Of a stretch of 64,000 bases of DNA, positions 43,954 to 52,733 are shown one piece after another. The stretch's first letter is position 1. Every line of letters starts with the position of its first letter. The notes beneath the pieces are model-generated. The model searched no databases. It was not told the DNA's origin and worked only from the letters and a program-made list of their open reading frames with translations. The position numbers were made by a program, and so were the translations under genes. The stretch comes from Bacillota bacterium (GTDB lineage: Bacteria; Bacillota; Clostridia; Oscillospirales; Acutalibacteraceae). The stretch is from NCBI GenBank assembly GCA_023458755.1, contig JAEWYE010000031.1, positions 62,001-126,000 on the forward strand, written 5' to 3'.

Positions 43954-44553
43954 TTATTTTTCTTTTCGTTCCTGCCGCTCTGTGTGCGCCTCTTGCGCAC
44001 GCTGCGCCTGCTGTATTTCAGTAAGCATAATTTTAATCTGTCTCATGTCCGCGTCAAGTTTATGCAGGTGCCGCTGCATATCGTTGACTTCCTGCTCGGA
44101 TTTATAGTTAATCGCGAAATCGATGACCGATTCATGTTTGTCCCGTGCGGCTTGGCGATTCTGGCTCATCATAATGACCGGAGCCTGGAACGCCGCAATA
44201 AAGGAAAGACAAAGGTTGAGCAGAATGAACGGGTGCGGGTCGAAATGCGGATAAAACAAGGGGACTGAGTTCCAAATAATCCAGGATAACAAAAAGATGG
44301 AAAACAGAATAATAAATTTCCAGCTTCCGCCGAATGACGCAATTCGGTCTGCAAGACGATCGGACCATTTGGTTTTGTTGACGTAGTCGCTGTCCAGCCT
44401 TGTAATGATACTGCTTTCGTAGTTGTCGACCAGGCGGTCAATGCGGTTTAATTTTTCATGGTTCAGTTGGATGTCAAAGCCCTGAATATTGCTAGCGTTA
44501 ATCTCAGCTTCTTTGGTATCTTTTGCCTCTTTGATTTCATCTGCTTTTGCCAT
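43954..44553 (-). CDS. DUF1003 membrane protein
   Basis: This 199-residue protein has two central membrane helices (FIILFSIFLLSWIIWNSVPLF and FILLNLCLSFIAAFQAPVIM) followed by the hallmark MMSQNRQAARDKHESVIDF of DUF1003. It has a charged N-terminus and a C-terminal coiled coil (MQRHLHKLDADMRQIKIMLTEIQQAQ). The family is widespread and its function is unknown. ATG 44553 is chosen because AAGGAGG lies eight bases upstream; the frame continues to 44628 without a better site. Confidence 0.92.
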   Translation of the reverse strand: MAKADEIKEAKDTKEAEINASNIQGFDIQLNHEKLNRIDRLVDNYESSIITRLDSDYVNKTKWSDRLADRIASFGGSWKFIILFSIFLLSWIIWNSVPLFYPHFDPHPFILLNLCLSFIAAFQAPVIMMSQNRQAARDKHESVIDFAINYKSEQEVNDMQRHLHKLDADMRQIKIMLTEIQQAQRAQEAHTERQERKEK

Positions 44554-44717
44554 CTTTGTTTCCTCCTTCATGTATGATAATAGTTTATGTTTTTTATGTT
44601 CACCTAAGTCTACTTTTGCTTTCTGCATTTGTCAATGCTTTTCATATGAATTTTGTACGATTGCGAAAAGGAATATTCAGCCAGCCGGCAATTCTGTGGC
44701 ATTTGCCGAAATAATAA

Positions 44718-44749
44718 AACAGGATGACAACCATTCTTGCCATCCTGTT
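44718..44749 (-). terminator. Intrinsic terminator of the 52-residue gene
   Basis: Arms AACAGGATG and CATCCTGTT (44718-44749) are followed on the minus strand by TTTTATTATTT. Confidence 0.75.
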
Positions 44750-44759
44750 AAAGGGAATA

Positions 44760-44918
44760 TTATTTGCCGGTTTTGTTTGCAAGTTCGGCGGACAGGTCAT
44801 CCGCTTCACCCGATAAAAGATAGGAAAGGACATCTTCAAAAGATTTGCCGGTTAAGCAGGGATTTTCGGTTTCCTGATTTTTCTGATCCGTAGAATTTGG
44901 CTGATTATCCGCAGACAT
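44760..44918 (-). CDS. Small acidic protein of unknown function, 52 aa
   Basis: The start is ATG 44918 with AAGGAG ten bases upstream. The 52-residue product begins MSADNQPNSTDQKNQETENP and continues with SFEDVLSYLLSGEADDLSAEL. It is acidic, has no membrane helix and ends before a terminator 11 bases downstream. The middle segment would form one amphipathic helix. No family recognised. Confidence 0.6.
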   Translation of the reverse strand: MSADNQPNSTDQKNQETENPCLTGKSFEDVLSYLLSGEADDLSAELANKTGK

Positions 44919-45055
44919 ATAGAGAACACTCCTTATTTACGAGTTTCCTATATTTTCTGATGAATTTCTTTATTTATGCATTTCTGTACGGCGTTCGAGC
45001 TGTGCTTTTTATGTAGAGACTAAATTTGCATCGTGGCACGTGCAAAAACACTAGT

Positions 45056-45808
45056 TTATCTCGCGAAAAATTCTTTCAGAATTTCCACATATTTTTCCGG
45101 ATATTTAATGCTCACTCCGTGCCCGCAGTCCGGCACCATCAGAAGCTGACCTTTAAGTGCGGTTTGATGGACGGCAATTGTGGATTTTTTCATGGCGGCA
45201 TATTCTTTTTCTCCGCACATTGCCAGCACATCGGCTCGGGTATGGACAAAACTGTCGGGCAGAGAATAGCGCGCGTTGGAAACAATCATATTGCATAAAG
45301 ATTTTCTTGATATTTTTGAGCTGTCAGCAAAATAACGTTCAAACATGTCAGACGGTATATACATTTGTTTTGCCTGAAGCTTTGCGAATCCCTTTATCTT
45401 CGCAAGGGGGTAGGACAGAACGGTCAGAAGCTTCAGCAGTCTAGTACCATGCTTCATGGGAATCACCATGGCGCTCTCCACAATTGCTTTCTGCGTTATG
45501 CTCTGCTGGCGGGACAGTATTTCAACCAGAACCTGTGCGCCGATGGAAAGACCGCAGATGGCAAAAACCTTGCCGCCGAGTTTTTCGCGGATATAATCAA
45601 TAATTTGCTGAGCACTTTTCTCAATAGAATCAAATGTGGTGTCCTGTGCTTCGCCGTGTCCGTCCAAAATCACGGTGACGATACGGTAGTCGTTTTGAAA
45701 AGCTTCCACCTGTGGCTGCCACATCCAGTCGGACAGGCCCCCTCCGTGAATCAGCAGAATGACCGGGTTGTTTTCATTCCCGTTTACATTATAGTCCTTT
45801 GTTATCAT
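45056..45808 (-). CDS. Alpha/beta-fold hydrolase
   Basis: This 250-residue hydrolase has the oxyanion motif LLIHGGGLSDWMW, the nucleophile elbow CGLSIGAQ (Ser in G-L-S-I-G) and catalytic His in PDCGHGVSIKYPE. The acid is probably the Asp in HTRADVLAM. There is no signal peptide. AGGT lies upstream of ATG 45808. The family covers esterases, lipases and C-C hydrolases, so the substrate cannot be named. It is monocistronic in an intergenic setting. Confidence 0.88.
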   Translation of the reverse strand: MITKDYNVNGNENNPVILLIHGGGLSDWMWQPQVEAFQNDYRIVTVILDGHGEAQDTTFDSIEKSAQQIIDYIREKLGGKVFAICGLSIGAQVLVEILSRQQSITQKAIVESAMVIPMKHGTRLLKLLTVLSYPLAKIKGFAKLQAKQMYIPSDMFERYFADSSKISRKSLCNMIVSNARYSLPDSFVHTRADVLAMCGEKEYAAMKKSTIAVHQTALKGQLLMVPDCGHGVSIKYPEKYVEILKEFFAR

Positions 45809-45923
45809 TTTAAACTACCTCATTAAAAAGGATGTCTGGACTTTGCAACCGTAAGTATAAACAATGATAAAATATTTTACAGATGATGTCAAATGAATAT
45901 CCATTCGCTGTGACGGACAGATA

Positions 45924-46964
45924 TTATTTTGCGCCCACTAAAGTGGTGCCGGGGTAGTACCATGCCAGGATTTCTTTGTAGCTGGCTCCCTGCGAAGCCA
46001 TATAGGACGCACCGACCTGACTCATGCCGACACCGTGTCCGTAGCCTTTGACTGTAAACGTGAATTTGTTGGCGGCAAAACTAACCGTAAAATTGGCGGA
46101 GCGCAAATCGAACGCGGCGCGTACGTCGTTGCCTTTTACCGATTTCCCGCCGAGCAGGATGGTTTCCACGGAACCGGAATTGGTTCGCTTGCTTTCGCCA
46201 AACCATTTCGACGCGTCACCGGCAAGGGAAACTGCAGGCCACTGTTTTTGCGCGGCAGCCTTTAACTGGTCGGCAGTCAGGGTTACGGTGGTTTGGTACC
46301 CGCTTGCATAAACGTCCCCGGGGCTTGCGACGGGGACCAGATAGCTGCAGTCGCTACCCCAAATATCCGCGGAGGCTTCGGTCTTTCCGGCGGAAATGGC
46401 ATAATAGGTAGCGGTGATCAGTTCCCCTTTGCTTTGCAGGGTTTGGCCGTATACCGCGTCTACAACGGTTGTTAATTTGTTGTAGTATGAATCAAAATTA
46501 CTGCCCCAGCGTGATTTCATCTGGTCTTTGCTTACGTAAATATTCCAGTTTTGCGTGTCCGCCGAAAAATCGGCACCGTTAAGCGATGCGGTTGGCTTTT
46601 GTTTCTGCTGTGCGCGAAGACGGCTGTAGTAGGTGTAGGCGGCGACCGCCTGCGCTTTTAACGCTTCCGACTGGTCGGTGGGCGACATTTCGGCAACGAT
46701 TGCACCGTAAAGAAAATCACGGTCGGAAACCGTCAGAACCTTTTTACTCGTTTCATCCAGAATCTTAAAAGACGCTCCGGCAACGGCAGGGGCCGAGGAC
46801 GAAGACGAAGAAAGGGAAGAAGCCTGCGAAGGCTTTGCCGAGGATGCGCTGGTTTGCGAAGAAGGCACTTTTGTCTTGTCCGGTATGGCTGCGCCCATAG
46901 AAATGAACGGAATACAAATCAGGCATAGGAATAAAACAAGACAAAGTACGGCGTTTCCTTTCAT
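45924..46964 (-). CDS. spoIID: SpoIID/LytB-domain protein (stage II sporulation protein D-like)
   Basis: This 346-residue membrane-anchored protein has an N-terminal helix (AVLCLVLFLCLICIPFISMGAA) and a Ser/Ala-rich linker. Its SpoIID lytic transglycosylase domain has DFLYGAIVAEMSP with the catalytic Glu and EALKAQAVAAYTYY, and ends in KGYGHGVGMSQVGASYMASQG. Length matches SpoIID (about 340). With SpoIIP it cuts peptidoglycan so that the mother cell can engulf the forespore. Start ATG 46964 has GGAG 12 bases upstream. The neighbours are not sporulation genes, so an LytB-like paralogue cannot be excluded. Confidence 0.85.
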   Translation of the reverse strand: MKGNAVLCLVLFLCLICIPFISMGAAIPDKTKVPSSQTSASSAKPSQASSLSSSSSSAPAVAGASFKILDETSKKVLTVSDRDFLYGAIVAEMSPTDQSEALKAQAVAAYTYYSRLRAQQKQKPTASLNGADFSADTQNWNIYVSKDQMKSRWGSNFDSYYNKLTTVVDAVYGQTLQSKGELITATYYAISAGKTEASADIWGSDCSYLVPVASPGDVYASGYQTTVTLTADQLKAAAQKQWPAVSLAGDASKWFGESKRTNSGSVETILLGGKSVKGNDVRAAFDLRSANFTVSFAANKFTFTVKGYGHGVGMSQVGASYMASQGASYKEILAWYYPGTTLVGAK

Positions 46965-47092
46965 AGCGTTTTCACACTCCTTCTATTGACAAACATTTTT
47001 ACAATTCAGATAAAGTATTTATTCATAATCCACGAAAAAGCTTCAATATTTGGAATTAAAAAAGGAAAAAATGCAATGACAAGTCGTACATA

Positions 47093-47156
47093 TTGCAGAA
47101 TACCATGACTTCTTTTCTGCAAATCTATTGACTTTGCAGAATGTGTGCTATAAAAT
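47093..47156 (+). promoter_or_regulatory. Citrate synthase promoter with three TTGCAGAA sites
   Basis: The promoter is TTGACT (47128-47133), a 17-base spacer and TAAAAT (47151-47156). TTGCAGAA occurs at 47093-47100 and 47134-47141 (inside the spacer) and inverted as TTCTGCAA at 47115-47122. The regular spacing suggests a repressor or activator site; the protein is unknown. The rest of the 46965-47286 gap shows no gene. Confidence 0.6.
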
Positions 47157-47286
47157 ATTTATTACAAACTTTAAAAAATATGTTTATTTTGAAAAGATAT
47201 GTGTGATGGAACGAAAAATCATTTCATTTTTAAATCCATGGAATGTATTTTGCGATGAATTTGATGGGAAAGAAGGTATTTCGATT

Positions 47287-48660
47287 ATGAGTGATCTACT
47301 TACAGAACAAAAACGCGCCAATATTACCGCTTTGTGCGATGAATTTCGCGCGAATAACAAGATACCGCCGGAAAACTACGAACTGTATCATGTAAAAAGA
47401 GGATTGCGCAATCCGGACGGAACCGGCGTTATGGCAGGTCTTACGCTCATCTGCAATGTGCACGGATATTTGATTGATGACGGCGAGCGTATTCCCGATG
47501 AGGGAAAACTTACATACCGCGGCATTGATGTGCAGGAAATTGTCAGAGGCTGCGTCAAGGAAAACCGGTTTGGCTATGAAGAGGTTGCATGGCTTCTTCT
47601 GTTTGGCAAACAGCCGACCAGAGAACAGTTGGACGGTTTTTGCAAAGTGCTCAATGATATGCGCGAGCTGCCGGAATACTTTGCCGAGGATATGATTATC
47701 AAGGCACCGTCCAAAAATATTATGAACAAGCTGGCTCGTTCCGTGCTGGCACTCTATTCCTATGATGAGTTTCCGGAAGATAATTCGTTGGAAAACAATA
47801 TGCTGCAGGCGGTTCAGCTAATTGCCCGTATGCCTACTATTATGACCTATGCCTATCAGGTAAAGCGCCGTCATTTTGACAAGCAGAGTATGTACTTCCA
47901 TCCGCTGGATCCTTCCCATTCCACAGCGGAATCCATTTTGAACGCCATACGCCCGGACCGCCAGTTTACGGACGAGGAGGCAAAGCTGCTGGATTTGTGC
48001 ATGATGCTTCACGCGGAGCACGGCGGCGGCAACAACTCTACCTTTACCGCGCGTGTGCTTACTTCGTCCGGAACCGATATTTATTCCACTATTTCGGCGG
48101 CAATCGGTTCCCTGAAAGGGCCGCGTCACGGCGGCGCTAACCACCGTGTTATGATGATGATGTCGGATTTGATGGAACACGTGGAAAACTGGGACAGCGA
48201 CGATGAAGTAGGCAGTTATCTGGAAAGAATCGTTCGAAAAGAAGTAGGAGATCAATCAGGTTTAATCTATGGCATGGGTCATGCTGTTTATACGCTTTCC
48301 GACCCCAGAGCGGTTATTCTGAAATCGGAAGCCTATAAAATGGCGGAAAGTCATGGCATGTTAAAGAAATTTGAGCTGTTTGAAAGAGTCGAGCGGCTTT
48401 CTCCCGATGTTTTTGCAAAGGTCAAAGGTGATACGAAAGTCATTTCCGCCAATGTGGATTTCTATTCCGGTTTGGTTTACGAAATGCTCGGTCTTCCGAC
48501 AGATTTGTATACGCCTTTGTTTGCGGTTTCCCGCATTGCCGGCTGGTGTGCGCACCGCATTGAAGAAATGACCACCGGAGGCCGCATTATGCGTCCTGCC
48601 TATCGTTCCCTTACACACAATCAGTCCTATGTGCCGATTGACCAAAGAACCAAAGACTAA
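47287..48660 (+). CDS. gltA: Citrate synthase (citrate/2-methylcitrate synthase family)
   Basis: This 457-residue enzyme condenses oxaloacetate with acetyl-CoA. It has the catalytic His in MLHAEHGGGNNSTFTAR, the second His in LKGPRHGGANHRV and the catalytic Asp-region motif GMGHAVYTLSDPRA. The C-terminal AGWCAHRIEEM closes the substrate site. Length fits the clostridial type (about 450). ATG 47287 is chosen because GAAGG lies about ten bases upstream; an in-frame extension to 47128 overlaps the promoter. In a fermenter it probably supplies glutamate precursors through an incomplete TCA cycle. Confidence 0.93.
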   Translation: MSDLLTEQKRANITALCDEFRANNKIPPENYELYHVKRGLRNPDGTGVMAGLTLICNVHGYLIDDGERIPDEGKLTYRGIDVQEIVRGCVKENRFGYEEVAWLLLFGKQPTREQLDGFCKVLNDMRELPEYFAEDMIIKAPSKNIMNKLARSVLALYSYDEFPEDNSLENNMLQAVQLIARMPTIMTYAYQVKRRHFDKQSMYFHPLDPSHSTAESILNAIRPDRQFTDEEAKLLDLCMMLHAEHGGGNNSTFTARVLTSSGTDIYSTISAAIGSLKGPRHGGANHRVMMMMSDLMEHVENWDSDDEVGSYLERIVRKEVGDQSGLIYGMGHAVYTLSDPRAVILKSEAYKMAESHGMLKKFELFERVERLSPDVFAKVKGDTKVISANVDFYSGLVYEMLGLPTDLYTPLFAVSRIAGWCAHRIEEMTTGGRIMRPAYRSLTHNQSYVPIDQRTKD

Positions 48661-48708
48661 ACGATCAGAAGCAAACTGAAATTCTCTTTCCGTATTTTAC
48701 AAAAAGGG

Positions 48709-48737
48709 TTGTCACTTGATTTCATATCTGTTAAAAT
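48709..48737 (+). promoter_or_regulatory. Promoter of the eight-helix membrane protein gene
   Basis: TTGTCA (48709-48714) and TAAAAT (48732-48737) are 17 bases apart. The start of transcription would lie near 48744, so an in-frame GTG at 48738 cannot be the start codon. Confidence 0.7.
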
Positions 48738-48782
48738 GTGAAAGATGACCTTTTATGTATCTGCGGAGAGGGAGTTTTTTTA

Positions 48783-49703
48783 TTGAAGATAAAACCGGTA
48801 TGGATCGTTTTTTTGGCGGCACTGTTCCTTGCTCTGCCAGCCAGAATTTATCAGCTCTTCTTTTTGCTTGATGTGAAAGAGGATACGTATAAATACGGAG
48901 GGCTGTCTTCCGCCATTATTCTGTCGCTCCTTGGGCTGAGCATCCTCTTAATCCTTATTTTGAGTTACGTGAATAAATCAGCTCCAGAGGAATATAAGCC
49001 CGTAAAGAGTGTTCCTACCGCGGCTTTCTGTGCACTGACTGGCGCGGCAATTATTTTCCACGCGTTTGTCAGCATGGCGGACACAAAGGAAGAAGCGAAT
49101 ACGGCGCTTTCGATTATTGGTTCCGCAACAGGCAGCGGGCAGCTTTATGCAATGCGGGTGTTTTTATCCTTGTTTGGCATTATGGCTGGGCTTGTCATTT
49201 TGATTACCGCCTACAATTTTTTGCAGGGGGTCAATATGTTTCACCATTTTCCGTTGGTAGCGCTTATCCCGTCGCTGTGGGGATGCGTGAATCTTGCGGT
49301 CTTGTTTGTTACCGATACGGCATCTGTCAATGTGGCAGAAAATGCCTTTGATATGTTTAATGTTATTTTTACACTTTTGTTTTTATTCTCGCAGTCCAGA
49401 CTTTTTGCCGGTATTGATGTGAAGAAAAATATGAAGTCTGCATATATGTTCGGTCTGCCGTGCATTCTATTAGCATTGGTCACCTCTGTGTCCGGCGTGG
49501 CGTTCAGCTTTTACCGAAAAGTATCGTTCACATCCCTTTCGATGAGCTCTTATCTGATGAATATATGCATGGCAATCTATATTATTCTGTTCCTGATTTC
49601 CGCCCAACGCAGCCAATACCCGAACCAAAAGCATTTAAAGCCGAGAAATATAAAAGATACAAAGGATAACGGTGCTGCTTCAAAAGCAATTCGAAAACTG
49701 TAA
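48783..49703 (+). CDS. Multi-pass membrane protein of unknown function
   Basis: This is a 306-residue protein with about eight hydrophobic segments (IVFLAALFLALPARIYQLFF, AIILSLLGLSILLILILSYV, VFLSLFGIMAGLVILITAYN, CILLALVTSVSGVAFSFY and others) and a basic tail. TTG 48783 is chosen because GGGAG lies nine bases upstream and the promoter lies just before it. It is monocistronic, between citrate synthase and gap. It does not match a family I recognise; a transporter or sensor role is not excluded. Confidence 0.7.
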   Translation: MKIKPVWIVFLAALFLALPARIYQLFFLLDVKEDTYKYGGLSSAIILSLLGLSILLILILSYVNKSAPEEYKPVKSVPTAAFCALTGAAIIFHAFVSMADTKEEANTALSIIGSATGSGQLYAMRVFLSLFGIMAGLVILITAYNFLQGVNMFHHFPLVALIPSLWGCVNLAVLFVTDTASVNVAENAFDMFNVIFTLLFLFSQSRLFAGIDVKKNMKSAYMFGLPCILLALVTSVSGVAFSFYRKVSFTSLSMSSYLMNICMAIYIILFLISAQRSQYPNQKHLKPRNIKDTKDNGAASKAIRKL

Positions 49704-49749
49704 AACTGAAAAAAGTTTGAAAAATGTTAGTTAAAATTGTATCAAACTA

Positions 49750-49778
49750 TTGTAATGCGGTGGAAAATACGATAGAAT
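49750..49778 (+). promoter_or_regulatory. SigA-type promoter of gap
   Basis: TTGTAA (49750-49755) and TAGAAT (49773-49778) are 17 bases apart, 45 bases before the gap start. An upstream GTTTGA...TCAAAC pair could be a regulatory site. Confidence 0.6.
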
Positions 49779-49822
49779 AAACTAAGGTAATATTTTTTAA
49801 TATTTCAGGAGGTATAATTTTT

Positions 49823-50839
49823 ATGTCTATTAAAATTGGCATCAATGGCTTCGGCCGCATTGGTCGTCTGGTATTCCGTGCAGCAGTTGCACAACCGGAA
49901 ACATTTGAAATCGTGGGTATCAATGATCCGTTTATCGACGTTGATTACATGGTTTACATGGTAAAATACGACACCATGCATGGTCATTTTGATGGCTGCA
50001 TTAAAGCTGAAAACGGCAAATTGGTCGTAAACGGCAAAGCTATCAATGTTTATGCTGAAAAAGATCCTTCTCAAATTCCGTGGGGCAAAATCGACGCTGA
50101 GTATGTTGTTGAGTCCACCGGTGTGTTCTGCACAACCGAGAAGGCTTCCGCTCACATCGCTGCCGGTGCAAAGAAAGTTGTTATTTCTGCTCCTGCAAAA
50201 GATGATACACCAACATTCGTTTGCGGCGTAAACCTTGAAACCTATACAAAGGACATGAAGGTTGTTTCCAATGCTTCCTGCACAACAAACTGCTTGGCTC
50301 CTTTGACCAAAGTAATCAACGACAAGTTCGGCATTGTTGAAGGCTTAATGACAACCGTTCACTCCACAACCGCTACTCAGAAGACCGTTGACGGTCCTTC
50401 CTCTAAGGACTGGAGAGGCGGCCGTGCAGCAGCCGGTAACATCATTCCTTCCACAACAGGCGCTGCAAAAGCTTGCGCACTTGTTATTCCGGGAGTTAAA
50501 GGCAAATTAACAGGTATGTCCATGCGTGTACCTACACTCGACGTTTCTGTTGTTGACTTAACCGTCCGTCTTGAGAAATCCACAACTTACGATGAGATCT
50601 GCGCAACAGTAAAAGAAGCTTCCGAGAACGAACTCAAAGGTATCCTCGGCTACACCGAAGATATGGTTGTTTCTTCCGACTTCCTTTCCGATTCCCGCAC
50701 TTCCATCTTTGATAAACACGCAGGTATCATGCTGAACCCGAACTTTGTAAAGCTCGTTTCTTGGTATGATAATGAGTGGGGCTATTCCAACAAGGTATTA
50801 GACCTCATCAAACACATGAACGTTGTAGACCACAAATAA
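49823..50839 (+). CDS. gap: Glyceraldehyde-3-phosphate dehydrogenase, type I
   Basis: This 338-residue glycolytic enzyme oxidises glyceraldehyde-3-phosphate with NAD. It has the Rossmann motif INGFGRIGRLVFRAA and catalytic Cys in SNASCTTNCLAPL. THEN-to-His context lies in LMTTVHSTTATQ, with RAAAGNIIPSTTGAAKA and the C-terminal WYDNEWGYSNKVLDL. Codon use is strongly biased, as expected for high expression. AGGAGGTA lies before ATG 49823. It is monocistronic with its own promoter and terminator. Confidence 0.98.
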   Translation: MSIKIGINGFGRIGRLVFRAAVAQPETFEIVGINDPFIDVDYMVYMVKYDTMHGHFDGCIKAENGKLVVNGKAINVYAEKDPSQIPWGKIDAEYVVESTGVFCTTEKASAHIAAGAKKVVISAPAKDDTPTFVCGVNLETYTKDMKVVSNASCTTNCLAPLTKVINDKFGIVEGLMTTVHSTTATQKTVDGPSSKDWRGGRAAAGNIIPSTTGAAKACALVIPGVKGKLTGMSMRVPTLDVSVVDLTVRLEKSTTYDEICATVKEASENELKGILGYTEDMVVSSDFLSDSRTSIFDKHAGIMLNPNFVKLVSWYDNEWGYSNKVLDLIKHMNVVDHK

Positions 50840-50864
50840 GTTTAACTTTTATAAGTTATAACGT

Positions 50865-50899
50865 AAGCTCCCGTAACCGAAAGGCTGCGGGAGCTTTTT
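50865..50899 (+). terminator. Intrinsic terminator of gap
   Basis: Arms AAGCTCCCG (50865-50873) and CGGGAGCTT (50888-50896) are followed by TTTTTG. Confidence 0.92.
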
Positions 50900-50929
50900 G
50901 CTGCAATAATATTTTGTTTCGCATACATA

Positions 50930-50964
50930 TTGATAAAATTTGGGATATAAAGTAAAATATATCC
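50930..50964 (+). promoter_or_regulatory. Promoter with overlapping inverted repeat
   Basis: TTGATA (50930-50935) and TAAAAT (50953-50958) are 17 bases apart. GGATATA (50943-50949) and TATATCC (50958-50964) form a perfect 7-bp inverted repeat centred on the -10 box, suggesting repressor control of the gene at 51016. Confidence 0.6.
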
Positions 50965-51015
50965 AATTACGTATCGCGCTTAATTGGCTCTGAACACGAC
51001 TTAGGAGGATATGAG

Positions 51016-51420
51016 ATGAAAAAATTCAAAATCATAATTTTTATTGTTCTATATGTTATCCTATTCGGATTACTTATTTTTTCAGGGAATATTACAGAGC
51101 ATATTCAAGATGCAAATGGTCGGCTGCTATTTTGTTCCGCAATCTTTACGATCGCCTTGATTATTGTGATATTTGATATGGCTCAAGTTGTGAAAGAACG
51201 AAAATACAAAGCAACTGTTTTCATTGTGATAGTTAATATAGTCATGATAATTACAATAGTATGTGCTGTGCTTTTGTATTATAAGACCCTCAATACCAAG
51301 GATTTGGATGAACTTGTATATCTTTCTAATGACGGTTTAGCGTTAAAATTTACATTTTTTATTGGAATGTTATTGAATTCTTTTTTGCGGACGAATCGCT
51401 TTGTCAAAAAGCCTAGATAA
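51016..51420 (+). CDS. Small four-helix membrane protein, 134 aa
   Basis: The 134-residue product has four hydrophobic helices (IIIFIVLYVILFGLLIFSGN, FCSAIFTIALIIVIFDMAQVV, VFIVIVNIVMIITIVCAVLLYY, LKFTFFIGMLLNSFL) and a basic C-terminus. The gene is more A/T-rich than its neighbours. TAGGAGG lies before ATG 51016. It has its own promoter with an inverted repeat and a terminator shared with the convergent gene. No family recognised; the composition hints at later acquisition, weakly. Confidence 0.7.
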   Translation: MKKFKIIIFIVLYVILFGLLIFSGNITEHIQDANGRLLFCSAIFTIALIIVIFDMAQVVKERKYKATVFIVIVNIVMIITIVCAVLLYYKTLNTKDLDELVYLSNDGLALKFTFFIGMLLNSFLRTNRFVKKPR

Positions 51421-51425
51421 TAAAA

Positions 51426-51458
51426 AACGCTCAGATTCCATACCGAAAACTGAGCGTT
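51426..51458. terminator. Bidirectional intrinsic terminator
   Basis: Arms AACGCTCAG (51426-51434) and CTGAGCGTT (51450-51458) lie between convergent genes, with A/T-rich tails on both sides. Confidence 0.75.
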
Positions 51459-51462
51459 ATCA

Positions 51463-51921
51463 TTAATGCTTTTCTACTATTTTTAGTAATTGCTCCGCGT
51501 CTGTTGAATCTGTTCTAAAATCGCCTCGCAACATCTTTAAGACCGTTTTTTCGTTGTTAATTTCCTGTTCCGTGCGGATTCCCAGCTTACGTATGATTGG
51601 TACAGGCGGGCACCACCCTTTTAAAGCGTGTTGAAGCAAAAAGAAACCGATGCTGCCGGTCATCAAATAGCAGCAGTGTCTGCTTTTCAAATAACCGATC
51701 AGTGAACTTATTAACACGGCTGCTCCGGCATTGGTTTCCAGTACCCGCTCTGTATCCCATTCAAAGTCTAATTCCGTTAATCTCTGCGAAATATGAAAAC
51801 GGTTGCCGTCAGCATAGTCATCCAAGTTAAAAACGGTTCGTTGTCTGATTTTTACATTGTCACAATCACAGGTGTGAAACGGTACCCTTTTTGTTGTTGG
51901 CGGAAAAAAATTATTTATCAT
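51463..51921 (-). CDS. DUF2892 (YgaP-like) membrane protein
   Basis: This is a 152-residue protein with two closely spaced hydrophobic segments (AGAAVLISSLIGYL and CYLMTGSIGFFLLQHALKGW). The DUF2892 signature ending WCPPVPIIRKLGIRT...EINNEKTVLKMLRGDF is well conserved. The N-terminal third contains CDCDN, which could bind a metal. The family is linked to sulfur-handling proteins such as YgaP in other bacteria; no rhodanese domain is present here. ATG 51921 is chosen because AAAGGA lies nine bases upstream; the frame extends to 51999 without support. Confidence 0.82.
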   Translation of the reverse strand: MINNFFPPTTKRVPFHTCDCDNVKIRQRTVFNLDDYADGNRFHISQRLTELDFEWDTERVLETNAGAAVLISSLIGYLKSRHCCYLMTGSIGFFLLQHALKGWCPPVPIIRKLGIRTEQEINNEKTVLKMLRGDFRTDSTDAEQLLKIVEKH

Positions 51922-52107
51922 AGCAATTCGTCCTTTTGTAAGAAATGATGTCAAATTTTTTGTGATTGGGTTTGCTGATTCTAGGATACCTTTTATCATT
52001 TCCTAAAAAACGATGGTTATGAGAATCTATTTCATTTCTTATTTGGAATAGGTTGATAAAATCACGGGACGGCACAAATTTGATCTGAACGATTATGGGC
52101 AAAAGAA

Positions 52108-52137
52108 AACAGCATCGGAAAACAATCCAATGCTGTT
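52108..52137 (-). terminator. Intrinsic terminator of spoVT
   Basis: Arms AACAGCAT and ATGCTGTT (52108-52137), with inner GGA/TCC pairs, are followed on the minus strand by TTTTCTTTTG. Confidence 0.8.
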
Positions 52138-52151
52138 TTATCTTTACAATA

Positions 52152-52685
52152 TCACTCCATCTGTTTGCCAAGAAAGGTTGCGGCAACCTGAACCAATGTG
52201 ATTTTTGTTTGGTCAGGGACCTCGTTTTTTACATTTTGAAGCAGAATGACCGCGCCGGTGACTTCACTTGAGGCAATAATCGGGCAAACAACCGAGGCAT
52301 ACCAATCTACGCCATGTACCGGCCTGAATTCTGATTTTCCCATGTTGATGAAGCTTTTGCGGTTTTGTATACATTCTTCCAGCCAAGGTGTGATGGTACG
52401 CCCAAGCAACTCTTTTCGCGGAACGCCTGCAACGGATACCACGCAGTCAAGGTCACATACCAACATGGGCAGGTCAATGTATTTTGCCAGCACATCTGCG
52501 TAATCCTGTGCAAACACTGAGAGTTCACCTATCTGCGAGTATTTTTTCAAAACTACACCGCCTTCTGCGTCCGTGTAAATTTCAAGCGGGTCACCTTCGT
52601 GAATATGCAGCGTACGCCGGATTTCTTTTGGTATGACGATTCTGCCGAGTTCATCGATCCTTCTTACGACTCCTGTTGATTTCAT
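52152..52685 (-). CDS. spoVT: Stage V sporulation protein T (AbrB-family regulator)
   Basis: This 177-residue transcription factor has an N-terminal AbrB swapped-hairpin DNA-binding domain (STGVVRRIDELGRIVIPKEIRRTL). A C-terminal GAF-like domain (residues about 55-177; LPMLVCDLDCVVSVAGVPRKELLGR) follows. Length matches SpoVT (178). It tunes forespore gene expression and spore germination. AAAGGAG lies before ATG 52685. It has its own terminator. A candidate SigG-type promoter lies upstream. Confidence 0.95.
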   Translation of the reverse strand: MKSTGVVRRIDELGRIVIPKEIRRTLHIHEGDPLEIYTDAEGGVVLKKYSQIGELSVFAQDYADVLAKYIDLPMLVCDLDCVVSVAGVPRKELLGRTITPWLEECIQNRKSFINMGKSEFRPVHGVDWYASVVCPIIASSEVTGAVILLQNVKNEVPDQTKITLVQVAATFLGKQME

Positions 52686-52733
52686 TTTTATCTCCTTTTT
52701 TTGGTGGATCTGTTTCCATTACTGTATTCGTTA

